From: Apostichopus japonicus
Lineage: Eukaryota; Echinodermata; Holothuroidea; Aspidochirotida; Stichopodidae
DNA: 64,000 nucleotides
Direction: 5' to 3'
NCBI RefSeq assembly: GCF_037975245.1
Contig: NC_092567.1
Location: 19,708,376-19,772,375 of the forward strand
Positions 24,264 through 37,302 of this stretch are shown here, piece by piece. Position 1 is the first letter of the stretch. The number at the start of each line of letters is the position of its first letter. The translations under genes and the position numbers were made by a program. Under the pieces are notes generated by a model. That model had not been told where the DNA came from and made no database searches. It saw only the letters and a program-made list of their open reading frames with translations.

Positions 24264-26517
24264 GTAAGTATAAACCAACCTAAATCCCATCTGGACATCT
24301 GTATTTATGCAGTAACAATACTTTTAAGCTGATATGCTGAAAATTTCCTACTTTAGAGTGAAACTTGAAAAAATATCTATAATACTCAATACAAGTTTGT
24401 TTCTCAGGCTAATTTCAAATGTTCATTAGACCCCTTTGTCGTTATTATTTGTACATCACACAAAGCACCTCACCTGGCGCCTTGTGGATACATTCTGGTG
24501 ATATGTTGTTTACATGTGTATCATGTACATCCGCGTCTTCACTGATCAAGGGGAATAGTACCGTTTGAATATTTGAATGCTTGCGGGCATTGATATTAAC
24601 TTTACCGCTAAACTTGACTACTATTTACTATTGTATTATCAGTCTTGGAAAAGAACAACTTGAATTAAAATTGTTAGAATGGTTTGGCGCGCAGGTACTG
24701 AAGAAGAGTTAAGTGTCATTCACTTGAAACATTCTCGGTTATTGTTGATGTGCAGACATTGCTAGATAAAAACTAGTACCGAAAAAGGTATTTTAATAAA
24801 CATAAAATAATCCAATGGTGCATAAAAAAGAACAAATTATTCGCACTTTTTTTAGAAATCTTATCCAACAGAAAAATATATGTGCCTCATTCATTACAGA
24901 TAACATGCGTCAGTGAAACTTAGTAAAGATGTTGAAATCATGATAGGTTTAAATAGGAATCGACTCTCACCTAGCTATTAAATGAGGAAATATCATGAAT
25001 TCGATTGATGGATTTTGCCTTAAGGTATAGTTCATTACTAATTTGATACGTTTCCTTCACCTTTTTTTTACTTGCAACCATTTTCTGTTGAGGCGAGAAT
25101 ATCTGGTAAAGTGGACATCTTTCACCGCAAGGGTGGGGCACAACACCTCTAAATGGATCTCGCTCTGTCCTTAGAAATGCAGCTTACAAGGACCAACATT
25201 TGTTTGCAATTGAGCTTTGGGAATTTGAAGAGGATAGCAACTCATCTTTGACAGGTTGAACTTGTAAATCTGTCCGATCCTTTTCTTAGTTCCACTCTTA
25301 GCAAACAGAACTCTTCATAAAGTTGAATTCACACTTGAATCTGGAAAGGTCGGCTACATAACGAACGTCCCAACTAGAAGAAGACATTAATTTGACCAGC
25401 TATAATGTGAAGTACAAAGCAAAAGGTAGAAATCATCTTCTTTTCCCCTCTCACATAATTGTCATTAGGCTGAATCGGTGTTCATTTTCTTCTTATATTA
25501 AAGTTATCGCGATGAGGCTCCTTTGTCGCCCCAAGATTGAGAGCAACTCAACTGAAACTGAAGTCAAGCTCGCATTTCGTGTTATTTAAATAATTAAGAT
25601 TCCTAGTATTCTTTTCCAACTACTGTAGTTATTTTTTTATTAAATTGATGATTATTATTCTAAGAAACTATTAAGTAGTCCATTGAGCAGTATTCGTAGT
25701 TAATTTTGGTACAAACTACAAACTAAAACACTCTCTTAGGTGTTACCTCACCTTCATGCTAATCATCTAGTACTGCTTGATTCTATTTGATTTTGAAAAC
25801 AATTATCGCATCTGCAGTCACTTTTTCATAACAGTACTAATCATATACAAAGGTCAATCAGAAACTTTTTATTTATACTTTTCTATACCTATTTTATTGA
25901 TTATTCATTGGTAATTGTGTTCTGGGATATATATTAAAATCGCATATCGTTTGGGGAAACAAATTTGAGGAAAGATAGTCATAATGAATTACTAGTGTGT
26001 GTGTGAGACTGTGAGTCTTGACCTGATCACCAGTCCACCTCCCACATCCGTACCGTATCAGAAATTTCAACTGACATGATAACTTAGATATCTTAACCAG
26101 TGTCCACTGGGTAATGATTACATCTTACATATGAAGAAGTTTATAAAAAGTTTAAGGAAGAGGCATGACAAACGTTCGTACTTGAGGTTTTTGTTTTTGT
26201 AAATCACAAAAACAGGAAGCCAACAAAATAGCTGATTTGAAACTCCACCCATTACGGGCCTTACACGAAGCCGTCTGTTTTCGGTTACTCTTCAGAGAAT
26301 GTCGAGACAAGCCTGTAACTGCCGCTGATTTTAGCGTCTACAATAATATTTACAAAACCAAAATTAAACGTCTGGTTATGAGAATACGACTTTACTTGTA
26401 TAGAATATTATGCAGTAAATGAATAACTGAACGAGTAATTAAGTTTTGAACAATGCTCTCCTCACGTATGCTAAAATTAGACGATATATCATGTCGAGAT
26501 AGACATCAAGATGTACG

Positions 26518-26545
26518 GGGGGGGGGGGGGGTTGGCGGGGGCAGA
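26518..26545. repeat. Poly-G run
   Basis: About 15 consecutive G followed by TTGGCGGGGGC. Potential G-quadruplex and a likely site of length error in assembly. Confidence 0.85.
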
Positions 26546-28485
26546 GAAAATGAAAGATAGAAACCCAATACCAAGGTGCTTCTCACCGTTTACCAATGTA
26601 AACAATTAGTTCATTTGCGCTTATCATTTTCTAAAATATATCCAAATCATTCAACCCTAACTATAGTTTTGATGCATCCACTTGTTAACTTCCTGGTTAC
26701 AACCTCGTCCATGGCGAAGCGTTGTTGTGTTGTAATAGATTCTGTCACTAAAATGTAGTACTCGTGCAGAACGTAAATCAGATTAAACCTAACTGCAAGC
26801 GAAAATTTGTCTTTCAGCGTTTTATTAAGTTTCTTAAAATGGATCATGGAACAGTTGATCAAGAAAACACGAAATAAATAAATAAAAAGAAGGTTTCTTT
26901 GACAAGGTGTCTCAGATAGCTACCGTGTTGAAAGTAATAAACCCTTAATTACCATGTCAACATGCAAGTGGCTATAAGCTGATACTTCACGCCAATTGCT
27001 CGTGTATGAACTCTTGCGCCCTCTTCTATCAATGACGTCATCTTTTGTAATTAATTCAAACTCCATGATGAGCAAACGATCGAAGGAGACAACAACAATC
27101 AGCAATAACTGAACCATGTTAGTTCCATATTAAAGATAGCTTATTGCGTCAATTGTTTAGTATAATATAAAACTTCGATCGATATGTCTTAGCAGAATTT
27201 TTTTATAATATAAACGAAGTTAAAAGTCACTACGGTGTGTTAAATGTATTTGATCACGTTGTCTCTTTAAGAATATGCAACTAAGAGTCTAACCAGGCAT
27301 ACGTTTTACACGAAGTACCAACTCATTGACAAACATCTTAACTTGGAAATGAGGAGAAAACTTTAATCAGCCCTTCAAGTTGAATTTGAGATGGATGTTT
27401 CCAATTGGCTCGACTAGTCAACTTTTCTTTCACATGATTAAGTACCATTCATTTTTTGAAGTATCCAATGTGACTTTTGCATGTGATTAATACTAATGTG
27501 GAAAATATTCGGGAGAAGATACTATGAGAAATATACCGTTTGTAAATTGCTCATTTCTCATTCACCTGCATTGTACCAGTTACCGTCACGGTGGCTCTAA
27601 GAGAATGATTTCGTAAATATAATATTTTGGCCGTAAATTAAATTTTCAACAGTTTATTAAGGTAAAGCAACTTGAAGGAAATTAAGGAATACATTACTCG
27701 AATATAAAGTCGTAGCAAGCGATGAAAATTATTATCAGCAATCTTTCCCGTAAGTACTGGTGAACAACCTTCACGTAACCTAATTTTCAACAATGCCACT
27801 AACTACATTTTAAATATATTACTGTTGAACAATGAATATCTCGAGACAGCACTAATTAAGACTCCATTTATATTAAACATACGAGCAACAAGTCTATAAG
27901 CTAGTGTCATCTTTATGTAACATATGGATGAGCAAGGGATATGTCATATCAACTGTACCTATACATAGCGCATACAAATATAACATGCAAGAAAAGGGAA
28001 TCTGCTGCTAAAATATAGTGAATTCAAAGACAGAAACCAAAAAGCTTTAGGCGGTTTACATGTTTTGTTTTAGTCCTGCAGTATATGTTGCTAATAATCT
28101 CAAAATCTGGACAATTTTGACGAGAATTGACAAAAATTCGATGTTTTTTCTTCATCACAAAGGAATTGCCGAAGTGATGTACCGTATGTAAAGATGTAAG
28201 TTGACGTAGGAAAATACACGGAATCGAGAGTGCACATCAAAGGTTTACAAGGTATCCTCCAGGAATGATTTATGAATATACATAATTAATATGATCAGAC
28301 ATGAACGCGGAAATATACATTTAGCCTGCAGTACTAATTTCTCATAAATCTACATATAGAACAACTTTGATAAAAAACACGATATATATAGAACTTAAAG
28401 AGTTCCTTCGTTATGAGTTGAGCACTGCTTTGGTGAACAGGAAAGTACTGAGTATACTCACATACACGTGACACGCACCCGTATA

Positions 28486-28486
28486 C

Positions 28487-28523
<37 letters not shown>

Positions 28524-28571
28524 TATATATATATATTTATATATATATTTTTATATATATATTTATATATA

Positions 28572-28635
<64 letters not shown>
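28486..28635. repeat. (TA)n / (TATATATT)n array
   Basis: 150 bases of alternating TA with regularly spaced TTT interruptions in the left two thirds, then a pure TA run. There is no SINE body next to it, unlike the arrays at 14.9, 33.4 and 46.0 kb. Confidence 0.95.
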
Positions 28636-28638
<3 letters not shown>

Positions 28639-28639
28639 T

Positions 28640-29265
28640 TATTCTTATTAGTACAGTTTTACGTCGAATAATGAAGAAAGAACCAAAAATATTGATGATT
28701 TGTCTTTGGTATATGACTGAAACAAGTATTATGTAGAAAACAAACCGTATTAATGACGATATTCCGCAGTTGAAATTCTGCTTAGTCCGTCCAATTCTCA
28801 TACATATGTTATTATCACCCAATAAGCACGTATATGAAAGCATTGATATTTGCTTAGTTCTTACCAAACAGGGCGAATTCCTTCCACTACTCTTGGAAAA
28901 TCCATCATGATTTTTTTATAGTTTGACCTCTTGTTGAAAGCTTATCTATAGATTATTGAATATTTCCCCGTGTTCGAATCAATTTGGAACAATTCACATT
29001 TCAAATAATGGTATGCTCTTCATATCTTTCAAGATTAGCAGTGTGTACTCCTAAAGTGCATTTATATGTGTTTGGATTGAGGAGTGTACACGTTGTATAT
29101 CGATTTAGCTTTCTTAAATCTCATCAAATTAGGTGACTGAAACGTAAGCATTACTTGCTAATTTTTTCTTTAAATATATATAATAGTTAGAGGGCGAGAC
29201 GCTTCGATTCTAGCAGGATCTTTTTTAGATGCTAACTGAAACATAAACAAACTAAGAACACATCA
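28640..29265. other. No recognisable feature
   Basis: AT-rich sequence between the TA array and the SINE at 29.27 kb. Confidence 0.5.
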
Positions 29266-29268
29266 ATG

Positions 29269-29514
29269 AGTGTTAGTTCAGTGGTTAACGCCGGTGCCTT
29301 TCAATCATAAGGTCCCGAGTTCGAGTCACTCCAAGATTAATGTTTGTCGTCCAGTTACAGAGTTGTTGACAATGACAATTCATAATCATGGACGTTAAAT
29401 ATGAATGTAAGAGACTGACTTCGGTCAGCTTGCGGCTTTGATAAGCCAATGATGGCTTCTTCGCGAGTTCCTGCTTGCAGGTGGATCTAAAATACATACA
29501 TACATACATACATT
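29269..29514 (+). mobile_element. tRNA-derived SINE, family 2, copy A
   Basis: The tRNA-like head has A box TAGTTCAGTGGTTAA and B box GAGTTCGAGTC. The body carries CATGGACGTTAAA, CTGACTTCGGTCAGCTTGCGG and GATAAGCCAATGATGGCTTC, and ends in a (CATA)n tail at 29493-29513. A second copy lies inverted at 59.2-59.4 kb with the same head, body and tail, which defines the family. Confidence 0.88.
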
Positions 29515-29519
29515 TCGAG

Positions 29520-30750
29520 ACATATATGGACAGATATGCGTTAACTTGGCAAAATGAGCAACGAATAGAGCAAAATAGACACACACAAAAAGGAGAAGTA
29601 ATATGAAAGGGAGATTTTGCTTTGATCGAACGTCAGGCGCTCCTGAGTTGTATATATTTACCTACAGACAGGCTTTTTGTAGTAGATGGCAGTTTTCAAA
29701 ACAGTCTTTATCACTCTTTAAAAAGTACATAGAAATCTTATACATTTGTTTTTCTTCCTGGGGTTAATGAGCTTTCAAAGTAGTCCTAGACAGTGATCAT
29801 TTTTATGATGCAATGCTGAATGAGTTGCTACAACATGCTTGAATTTTGAGCATATTTGATCAGTACCCTTTCCAGCACCTTCGATTGATCGAAGGAATGT
29901 AAGGGCGTTTCCTTATACTTGGTTTAGAGGATTCTTTCTCTTGGGATGTGGGGAATACGCTGATGCATTCGAATAAATCAGTTTAATGGACATATTGCAC
30001 TCACTGAACTCTTGACTGTCATGGACTTTCCGTAAGCCTAAGGGTGATGGGTTTTTTGTGTGAAATAAGCTGACTTTCCATTTGCCTTTCGTATAATCAC
30101 AATTACGAACCGTCTAATACATCATTTCCTTAACATACACAAAGGGAATGGGTAAAACAATCAGCGTGTCGATTTTTATCGACGAAAATGTTAGTCCTCT
30201 GCTAATAATATCACGATCACTTAGCCATAAGTGAAGAAGAAGCACGAACAACATGATACTCAAAGGGGGAAATAGTTAAAGGTTGGAGGTAGAAACGTAC
30301 CTGGATATCGAGTTTGGGTTAATTTGGATATCGCTACGGTGTTTTGCTATTGCATTTACGCATAAGCTGGTTGTAGACGTTCTCTGTGTATGGTGATCTA
30401 GTTTGTGTATGACTAATGGCCATTAATATGTTGTACAAATATCAATCACTTTAACCTATTATTGTCGGCGCAATTGATTGGCCATTGAAACGAGTTGGAC
30501 GAGTTTCTAGCTCTTCATAATGTTTCACATAAATCATAGGACTGTTATGTAATAGCTCCATGCAGAAATAAACATCGTAACGACATTGCATTAGTTATAT
30601 CTATATAAATATCTAGAAAAGGCTTCTCAGATTTCTTTCTAAGGTCATACTATAAATACGTCCTCTTCAAATATAAAGAGTACTTCTTAGGTGATCTACT
30701 GAACGGAACCAAAACGTCGCGGCTCAAATCAGCATAACGCACTCAAAACA
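29520..30750. other. No recognisable feature
   Basis: Only short open frames. No repeats found by eye. Confidence 0.5.
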
Positions 30751-30754
30751 TATC

Positions 30755-31165
30755 CCTATACACAGAATAGAAGAAAATATGAACCATTCCCTCATACCCT
30801 ATCCTTCCAAACGCGATCAAACGTTAAATCCCACCAACGTATAAACGGACGAACCACCCATAGGTTCACCAGCCCCTGAACAACATCCTATCACCATATA
30901 TCACCCAACATCGTGTCTCTGCAAACTGAGAACTTCCGGCTCAATCTGAAGTCACTTTTAACGCCGCAAGAACTGGCTCACATGGATGAAACCTTCCACG
31001 AAAAACCATGTCACATCTATGACGCCATACTGCCCCACTGTGCCCCTCTGACCATGAACAAAATCCAAACACTGTCTGAAAAAGCCTATAACCACACCCA
31101 TAACCAAACAACAAAGAAGTAGTGAAGAAGGGGAAAACCCACAAAAAAACACGTCTTCTGCCAAG
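30755..31165 (+). other. C-rich island with an open frame of unknown origin
   Basis: Base use changes sharply here: the plus strand is rich in CC and CA and poor in G and T compared with its surroundings. A frame without an early ATG is open from about 30880 to a TAG near 31120 and reads like real protein (TENFRLNLKSLLTPQEL, HMDETFHEKPCHIYDAILPH). I recognise no family. It could be the fossil of a mobile element or virus-like ORF, or an exon. The strand bias is the main evidence. Confidence 0.3.
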
Positions 31166-31169
31166 ACTA

Positions 31170-33085
31170 TATTGCAGCCAGCCGGTAATACCTTTTCAAG
31201 TTCGTAATGACACTATGTTTAGATGCCTAGCAATATGTTTGGTCATGAATGTATATACAAACAGTTGATCGCTCACCACCCTAATCATGTACTGTATATA
31301 CGATTGGACTCGCGATACGCAAGTGAAGTAACACCGCCAGAAAATTTAAAAAAAAGGTAAAATTCTCATGTAAAGAAAAAAGGTATTGAAAATGGAACAA
31401 GTAGTTTTGTTTTTTGAGCCCAGTCTCTATTTTTGGTGACTTCTGTCAAGATAAAGCATCTGTCACATGAAACATATCGAGTGGTCAAATCTCCCTTTTC
31501 CTTTTTCAAACTGTCCTTTGTGGTAAAGAACGGGGAAAAGCGTATTTCTTATGACTGTGTCAATTCACCAATTTACTACAACCATTGAATATACTCCACG
31601 TTTAACTGCACAAATTCTTATAATATGTGTCTCTACACTTCAATGCTGATTCTGTTGGCATTTCTAATATTGGCCGTCATAATTGTTCGAAAGTATCCGC
31701 TAAAGCAAAAAAAAGAAAAAGAAAACCACACTGGACCAAACCTTATATGAAGCCAATAGAAGATAACTTAATAATTTCCTCAAAATCCTCCACAAAATTA
31801 AAAAAAAAAATTGTGCCATATTGCATGTTATGGCATTGATTCGAATTATTGCAGTGTCATACATGATTGTCATAAAATGACACATTTTTCGACCGTAATA
31901 TTCAGAATTAACTGAAAACAATAACGAGTTGTGATAACGGGGGGAAAATATTAAAAGGAAGCATTTTCAGTGAATTTCAGTAAACATTTTGAAATTTTAT
32001 AATTGAACTGATGTAAGCATACGAATCGTGACGTACTGTTTCCTCTTATATTTGAAATTTTCCGAATCCGAAGGCACGGAATTAGTATAAGTTAAAAATT
32101 GAAAGAAAAAATTGTTTTAACTTACACGTAAAGCTTGCCTCCTTGATCCAGCTGGTGGTTAGCACCTCCTCACAAGCACGATCACAAATGATTTATGATT
32201 GAACTTTTTCTCCTTTTCAAGTCGCTCATGAAAAAAAAAAATGCTGTACGGAAAAGAAAAATGAAACGAATTGAATTCACGAGTAGCAACTTGCATAAAA
32301 AGGCTCCCGTGGTTTACACGAACTTTGGTGATCTGTCAACAGTTGTAATGAAAAAGTAATTTCAGTTGACTTTAAAAGCAACCTGCTGAAACCTAAACGC
32401 TAAGTTCGAACGATTATCAAACGCATGTTATATAGTGAGATGCAAACGGGTTCTTACATTAGGAATGAGAGAGTTGTTTGATATGAGGGCGCTTTTGTAA
32501 GTCATGAGCGACGTGGCTTGATAATAATTTGTGTATGTATAGATATATATCCGTGTGTCTCATAAAACATATGGTGGGCGTTAGGATGTTCTGTGTTTTG
32601 TCTAACGGATCTATTGACAGCTTGATTTGGTACTGACCTTTATCAACCTGTTTAATTTTCTTTCACTCTACAACACAACTTAATTAAATTAATTAAACTG
32701 TTAATTAATTTGTCTTCTGATTTTTATCTTTCGTAATAATTAGTGTTTGTTCCTATTACATTATTATAGTATTATTTATCAAGAGATAGAAACTATGTTT
32801 TTAATATAAATTTGTTTGTTTGTGTTGCGTTATTTGCTCTTTTTTTGTGTGTTTTAACTTCTAAATAGCTCGAGGTTAGCATATAGTATTTACGCGACAG
32901 ACAATAAATCATTTTTGCTTCCAATGCTATTTGATACTCGGTATTCACCACAACTGTTTATATAGCTTTTTAGCTTCTTTTGCTAGTTTTTCTCGACCAA
33001 ATTAGATAATGAACGTCTGAAATATTAACTCATGGCATCACCGTTGCTGTTTTTACAAAACTGTCAATATTAAAAATCTTATAGT
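31170..33085. other. No recognisable gene
   Basis: AT-rich, with several poly-A tracts (31336, 31800, 32230) and an AATTAA-rich palindromic stretch at 32680-32710. Confidence 0.5.
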
Positions 33086-33089
33086 TAAG

Positions 33090-33120
<31 letters not shown>
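33086..33120. repeat. Short TA array
   Basis: Alternating TA with one TG step, directly against the 3' end of SINE copy B. Confidence 0.9.
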
Positions 33121-33121
<1 letters not shown>

Positions 33122-33356
33122 ATGTTAATACAATGGAGGTAAACGACAAAGGCAAATGAATATATATAAATGAAAGTCGTAATGAGTTGGAAAATCAAGA
33201 ACAGTGAAAAAACTTTCAGCCTCCACCGGGATTCGAACCACGGGCCTCCCGCTCTGTACGCGGACACCCTAACCACTAGGCTATGGACGCTGCTTGTATG
33301 TCCAGAGGTTCGAAACCAGTAAGGAAGATCGTAATTCCACTGTAGGCGTAATTCCA

Positions 33357-33359
<3 letters not shown>
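33121..33359 (-). mobile_element. tRNA-derived SINE, family 1, copy B (near full length)
   Basis: On the minus strand, from 33359 down, it reads GTGGAATTACG (present twice), ATCTTCC, a CTGGACATACAAGCAGC linker, the tRNA-like part with TAGCCTAGTGGTTAGG and GGTTCGAATCC, then TTTTTTCACTGTTCTTGATT. It ends TTTGCCTTTGTCGTTTACC and TATTAACATAA. It retains both the 5' extension and the true-looking 3' end. Part of the 5' sequence is tandemly duplicated (GTAATTCCACTGTAGGC on the plus strand). Confidence 0.9.
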
Positions 33360-33401
<42 letters not shown>

Positions 33402-33416
33402 CATATATATATATAT

Positions 33417-33466
<50 letters not shown>
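33360..33466. repeat. (TA)n array with CATACATACA interruptions
   Basis: Three TA blocks separated by CATACATA steps, flanking the 5' side of SINE copy B. Confidence 0.95.
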
Positions 33467-33467
<1 letters not shown>

Positions 33468-33510
33468 ATAGATAACCTCCTTATATCATATATGCAAAAC
33501 GCCTACTCAC

Positions 33511-33525
33511 CCCCCCCCCCCCCCA
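33511..33525. repeat. Poly-C run
   Basis: About 14 consecutive C preceding ATATTCCCCCAC. Confidence 0.85.
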
Positions 33526-33529
33526 TATT

Positions 33530-34285
33530 CCCCCACACTCTGTAATTTTAACTTATCATTCAAGATGAAACAGTGACTCCTGGCTATGAAGTAGAATACA
33601 CAGCAATTTCAAAGATACATAGTCAATGCATTCCTTTTGTTCTAAAGCATTTGGAATTGTGAAATGCCCTACAAAGAAATGTAATTAACATACGTTAAAG
33701 CGTTTATATTAGGTATGCATAGGCGTCCAAATTGAATGACATTTTCATTGACGGGAAACGTTAAACCTTCAAGGAAGTGAAATATCAGCTAAATATTTCA
33801 ACGAGAAACAGTTCTGTAAAATAAATATTAACATGGAGAAGACATTTCCGGTGATCATATTTACTAGGACTTCCTATATTCTCCGTATCATGGTGACCTT
33901 AATGATTTTCGACGCGTTCAAAATTCACAGCACGTCACGGAAATCGCTTCGGATCTTAACTGCTGGTTCAAAATTGGTTGCTCTCACATTCGTTTAACAG
34001 GCAAGCAGTATAGCGTACGGCAAACAAAGTGATGATATTTGATGTAGTATTTTTGTTATATTTAATTCACTCTCACGGTGATCTTATACATAGGCTATCG
34101 TTTAGAAAGTAAAAATTTGTCAATCCGCAATCTGTTAAATTAGTGGCATCTGTCACAACAACAAAATGATATACCATAATTTCTGTTCATCTATTAAATT
34201 TAAGTTTAGCACTTTTTCTTTCGCATTGACTTTTAAACAACAAATCACAGAAGTGATTGGAAGCCATGTATTATGTTATCCTAAA
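33530..34285. other. No recognisable feature
   Basis: AT-rich single-copy-looking sequence. Confidence 0.5.
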
Positions 34286-34303
34286 GGGGGGGGGGGGGGG
34301 GAT
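34286..34303. repeat. Poly-G run
   Basis: About 16 consecutive G, just left of the minisatellite. Confidence 0.85.
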
Positions 34304-34314
34304 TAAACCGGGTT

Positions 34315-34695
34315 TTATATTTCGATAGTGGAAGCCATCATACGTATTGGTTTGTAGTTTAGGAGGGTGTTTAGTGAATATTTGTTATATATAATGTCAC
34401 TATACTAAAGAAGGTAGTTCGTATGTTTGGTTTATTTTTCGATAGTGGAAGACATCATCTATTGCTGTGTAGTTTAGGAGATTATTTAGTTCGTGATTTT
34501 AAATACACAATTCCATTACTGTCTAAAGAATGTAGTTAGTAAGTTTTTTGTGTGTTTGGCTTTCCATAGTGGTAGCCATAATGTATTTTTTGTCCAGGTG
34601 TTAAGTGCATAGTTTGTATGTATAATTTCACTACTGTAAAGCGTGACTACCATCGGGGATTTGACTACTTCCACTACGGTAAACTGTAAGTACCA
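34315..34695. repeat. Degenerate minisatellite, about 120-bp unit, three copies
   Basis: The anchor TTCGATAGTGGAAG occurs at 34321 and 34438 and as TTCCATAGTGGTAG at 34562. Each is followed by CATCATxxATT, TGTAGTTTAGGAG, TTTAGT, CACTACTGT(A)AAGAA and GTAGTT. Spacings are 117 and 124 bases. Units are diverged, so the array is old. The repeat explains the absence of long open frames here. Confidence 0.75.
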
Positions 34696-34699
34696 CGCA

Positions 34700-35175
34700 C
34701 AGATAAGTCATTTGTAAATCTGACATAAATTTCGAGACCTTTTATCATCTTACTTGTTCTTGTTCATAATTTCTTCGATGCATGTTTATTATTTACAACA
34801 ACGATGGTAAGAACAATCATCTGACGTCTATATTATTAGCTAATATCTGTAGGCGAATTATTTCTTTTCGTGGTTCTTTTAACAACATACATTGTTAACA
34901 AATAAAAAACAACTAACTTTAACCTTTGATAGCGTGCCAAAAAAGTGTGCCGTACTTTACAAAAGTCAACTCATAGCCATGTCATAATCACCATCAAAAG
35001 ATCAAGATCTTACGTAAAACGGAAGCGCGCAACATACAAACGCGATGGCTATATCAATCAGCAATATTTTATTAAATGAAGTTACTTGTTACTATATTGT
35101 TTAATAACTTGATTACTTGTTATATATAGCTATTCGAAACGTGAGCAAAACACAATAGATTTATTCCAAAACTAA
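34700..35175. other. No recognisable feature
   Basis: AT-rich sequence without motifs I can name. Confidence 0.5.
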
Positions 35176-35200
35176 TTGGAAATATATATATATATATTTT

Positions 35201-35314
35201 TCTCGGATAAAGCTAAGGAACTGTTCATATATAGTGTCAGTACGAGTGACTTGAATCATGATATAACAGGCAAGTATAGAGTGGTATTAGCAGTGGAAAT
35301 GAGGCTAACGAACA

Positions 35315-35320
<6 letters not shown>
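35201..35320 (+). repeat. Dispersed repeat with TA tail, copy E
   Basis: Starts TCTCGGATAAAGCTAAGGAA and ends GAGGCTAACGAACATTAA before a TA array. It is repeated, inverted and apparently without mismatch, at 37590-37709. A TA tail at the same end in both copies suggests a retroposed 3' end. It has no tRNA-like boxes and no recognised coding content. Confidence 0.8.

Positions 35321-35381
<61 letters not shown>
35318..35381. repeat. (TA)n array
   Basis: Pure alternating TA directly after the copy E repeat; a smaller TA tract lies at 35182-35197 on its other side. Confidence 0.95.
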
Positions 35382-35383
<2 letters not shown>

Positions 35384-35386
<3 letters not shown>

Positions 35387-37300
35387 TGTTTATTTTAATC
35401 CTTTTCACAAAGTTATGACAGACTGAAAACGTGACCATAATAGCTTACATTGAATTCAGAGTTTGTACACTGAATTTCTCCAAAATCATAAACAGTAAAC
35501 CATGGATTCTGAAGACAGGAATGGAAACAACTGCATATTTCACACCAGTTATCTTATAGTCTAGAAATTCTGATTGCAAGCGATCTTTTTACACTTAAGT
35601 GAACCAACGGCGGAAACCCCCGATGAGGCGCCTTTTACGGGGTTTCTTCAACCAGGTCCTTCCCCATGTGTACGGTTTTTAGGTCAAATCTACTTTTTTC
35701 CGCATAAGCTACTTAATTAGCACCGGCATCCCTGGTCACACTAGAACAGTCTCTCTTAATAAACCTAGAAATCAATAATTTTGCTCATATATGCGGTTTG
35801 CATTGATATTCATCGATTTATCTTTTTATAGTTCTATTTAACGACATCATGGTGTGAAAAACCTGCTGGAGAATCGATCAAGTTGGTTATGTTTGCTTTT
35901 AAAAATAAAGAAAAAGTGTGACGTCAACTCTTAATACCACAACCCCTTAAATGCTATAAGCCAAACGTTACTACATAGTTAAGACGTAAATAGACGTTAA
36001 TTGATAAAAGGGGTCTCTAAATTGATTGGAGTTCGGCATATTTCGTAACACCAACAAAGAACGAGTTGGAGCGTTAACTAGCTCAGCTAGTAGTCACAGA
36101 TGAGTGCACGAAAAACTATATGACTAAATGTTTATCTTTCGCTATTTCTGTATCATTGGGTTTACATTTAGGCTATTGGCTATAAAGAGATGATTTGTAT
36201 GTTAGAGCTTGTGAGCTGTATATATGTGAGCAAGTTCATATATCCTAAAGTGCTACTAAAGTACTTTCAACTTAAACCTATACCCAGACATCGAGGAAAA
36301 TGAAACAAAACAATCATGTTTTAACAACAACAAAACACTTGTACAAGGGCAGCTTCGACTTTGGTGTATTTTCTTTAAAATCTATTTAGCATGTTAGGTT
36401 GGGTTTGGGAGGGGTATGCTGTCAACACTGATATAATTAAATAAAGTTAGGAAAAAATCCACCCAGTTAGGACACTTATTTCTGGACTTCAAAGCACTCG
36501 TATTGACAGTGCGAGCAGTATAAATGTCTTGTTTCTATCAAATAAAGGTTAGTAATTGTTCATACTGACAGAATCAGTGCTTTGAAGCATGAAAGGGGTT
36601 GACAGTATCCAGTAGTATAAGCATATATGAAATTGTTCCAACCAGATGACTAATCGATATATATATATATTCAGTGTTAGATGCTTCAACGTCCAATACT
36701 CGATTGGGTAGAGAATCTCACATATACACATGTGACTGCGTTATAGGAATAATATTACCAACAAAATTAAACATAACCCTTGACTATGCGCTAAGAATGA
36801 CTCAAAATAATTGTGAACTTCCTTCTTGAATTCTCCTAATGAGGCAGACATGTTGTCTCACTGTTCGTATCGACTGTACAGCTATTGCTAGTAGGGTACA
36901 TATTATAAAATATACCCATATATTTACACATTCTGTTTACTATTCTTTCTTTCTTTCGGGACGGTTTTTGACACCTTCATTCATCTTTCTATATCAGTTT
37001 TGTATATTCTATGAATAACTAGAGTCGTGACACAGCCGTTTAATGAGGCCCTCCCAAAACTCGCAATATCATATTCCAACCTTCACGCCTACGAATCAGA
37101 AAACTATAGGCCTACTAATTCTAACGTGATTCACTATTACAAGCAAAATATTCATCAAACTCGACGGTAATAAGTTATATTAAATTCTTCATCTAAAGTG
37201 GAGTTACTTATCACCCATTGCTTAGTTGCAGTCTTAATTTTAAGAGGTTGTTTAATTGTATACAACTTACGTAGACCCATACGTAACTAGACGAACCCGA
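35384..37300. other. No recognisable gene
   Basis: A strong stem-loop (AAACCCCCG / CGGGGTTT) lies at 35615-35642, and a small TA tract at 36658-36670. No other structure seen. Confidence 0.5.
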
Positions 37301-37302
37301 AT

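Larger units (their letters stand above)
22790..28480. other. No confident gene; one weak first-exon candidate and a few low-complexity tracts
   Basis: It contains a hairpin-rich patch at 23880-23990, an exon candidate at 24154-24263 and a poly-G run at 26518-26532. Otherwise I see AT-rich sequence without recognisable features. Confidence 0.55.

Noticed and set aside
33085-33545. Overlapping open frames with IYIYIY runs
   Set aside because: Products of TA arrays around SINE copy B.
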